This document shows positions 6,185 through 6,238 of a stretch of 6,238 nt of DNA, one piece after another (the first letter of the stretch is position 1; each line of letters starts with the position of its first letter). This DNA comes from an uncultured Mollicutes bacterium (GTDB taxonomy: Bacteria > Bacillota_I > Bacilli_A > MAG-NZ): the NCBI GenBank assembly GCA_913064935.1, contig CAJYBF010000064.1, positions 1 through 6,238 of the forward strand, in the 5' to 3' direction. The translations under genes were made by a program, and so were the position numbers. The notes under the pieces were generated by a model. The model made no database searches. It saw only the letters and a program-made list of their open reading frames with translations, and was not told the DNA's origin.

Positions 6185-6238
6185 GTCAGCTAATTAAACG
6201 TCCTGTTTAAAAAGCTGACCTCGCCATCCGTGGCTCGT
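6185..6238 (-). other. Structured, GC-rich non-coding element at the right edge
   Basis: GTCAGCT (6185-6191) pairs with AGCTGAC (6213-6219), and inside it TTAAAC (6194-6199) pairs with GTTTAA (6205-6210), separated by a symmetric AA/AA internal loop (TT/TT on the minus strand) and capped by a 5-nt loop: 13 bp in all. Next to it GCCA (6223-6226) pairs with TGGC (6231-6234) around a TCCG loop. The last 25 bases are clearly GC-rich, unlike the surrounding DNA. No U-tract follows the large hairpin on either strand, so it is not a standard terminator. No gene of credible length covers it. It may be the leader of the capsid operon, the downstream part of an RNA gene, or the end of an upstream gene; the element continues past the window. 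Confidence 0.45.

Noticed and set aside
6076..6189. Minus-strand open frame of 37 codons with a hydrophobic, aromatic middle (membrane-like)
   Set aside because: It has no ATG or GTG start, only CTG, and overlaps the Shine-Dalgarno and start of the mini-ORF in another frame.
6073..6210. Plus-strand open frame encoding a protein-like stretch (KEFPQKWYRVIFRQLIKRPV)
   Set aside because: It has no ATG, GTG or TTG start in frame, overlaps the coupled mini-ORF and the hairpin, and is short enough to be chance; a decayed gene fragment cannot be excluded.
6150..6220. Hammerhead-like pieces (CTGACGGA and GCGGAAAC) on the minus strand
   Set aside because: The conserved CUGANGA core is not present (an extra G interrupts it) and the intervening sequence does not form stem II.
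1..6238. CRISPR array, insertion sequence, integrase or att site
   Set aside because: I saw no regularly spaced direct repeats, no terminal inverted repeats, and no transposase or recombinase in any frame.

Overview
This 6.2-kb, AT-rich window is part of the late structural module of a tailed bacteriophage (Caudoviricetes), most likely one infecting a Bacteroidota host. Every convincing gene is on the minus strand, so transcription runs from the right edge to the left. The host call rests on three things. The capsid, neck and structural proteins resemble families I recall from gut Bacteroidota phages. Leaders are A/T-rich and mostly lack Shine-Dalgarno sequences. One intergenic promoter exactly matches the Bacteroidota -7 element TAnnTTTG. 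I cannot place the phage in a named genus or decide between crAss-like, jumbo or other lineages. Nothing indicates integration: no integrase, att site, IS or host gene.

Layout in transcription order. (1) 6238-6084 is a non-coding, partly GC-rich, hairpin-forming leader. (2) A 22-codon ORF with a strong Shine-Dalgarno overlaps, by GTGA, a GTG-started 129-aa acidic protein just upstream of the capsid gene (scaffold- or decoration-like by position only). (3) A 499-aa major capsid protein is followed by an intrinsic terminator. (4) A 180-nt intergenic region contains that terminator, a possible H-type pseudoknot and a further hairpin. (5) A 294-aa conserved phage protein of unknown function and a 245-aa head-tail neck/connector-like protein are separated by 4 nt. 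(6) A Bacteroidota-type promoter, a 412-aa abundant-type structural protein and an intrinsic terminator form a self-contained unit. (7) A 192-aa protein with two CxxC pairs overlaps by 1 nt a gene that runs off the left edge.

The layout suggests dosage control. The two proteins likely needed in hundreds of copies (capsid and the 412-aa protein) each end in a terminator, and the latter has its own promoter. Lower-copy genes sit downstream and probably depend on readthrough or undetected promoters. The standard genetic code fits throughout: TAG ends three late genes and occurs inside none. The less explained parts are the structured RNA between the capsid gene and its neighbour, the structured GC-rich right edge, the 22-codon coupled ORF, and an Ala/Thr-rich domain inserted in the 412-aa protein.
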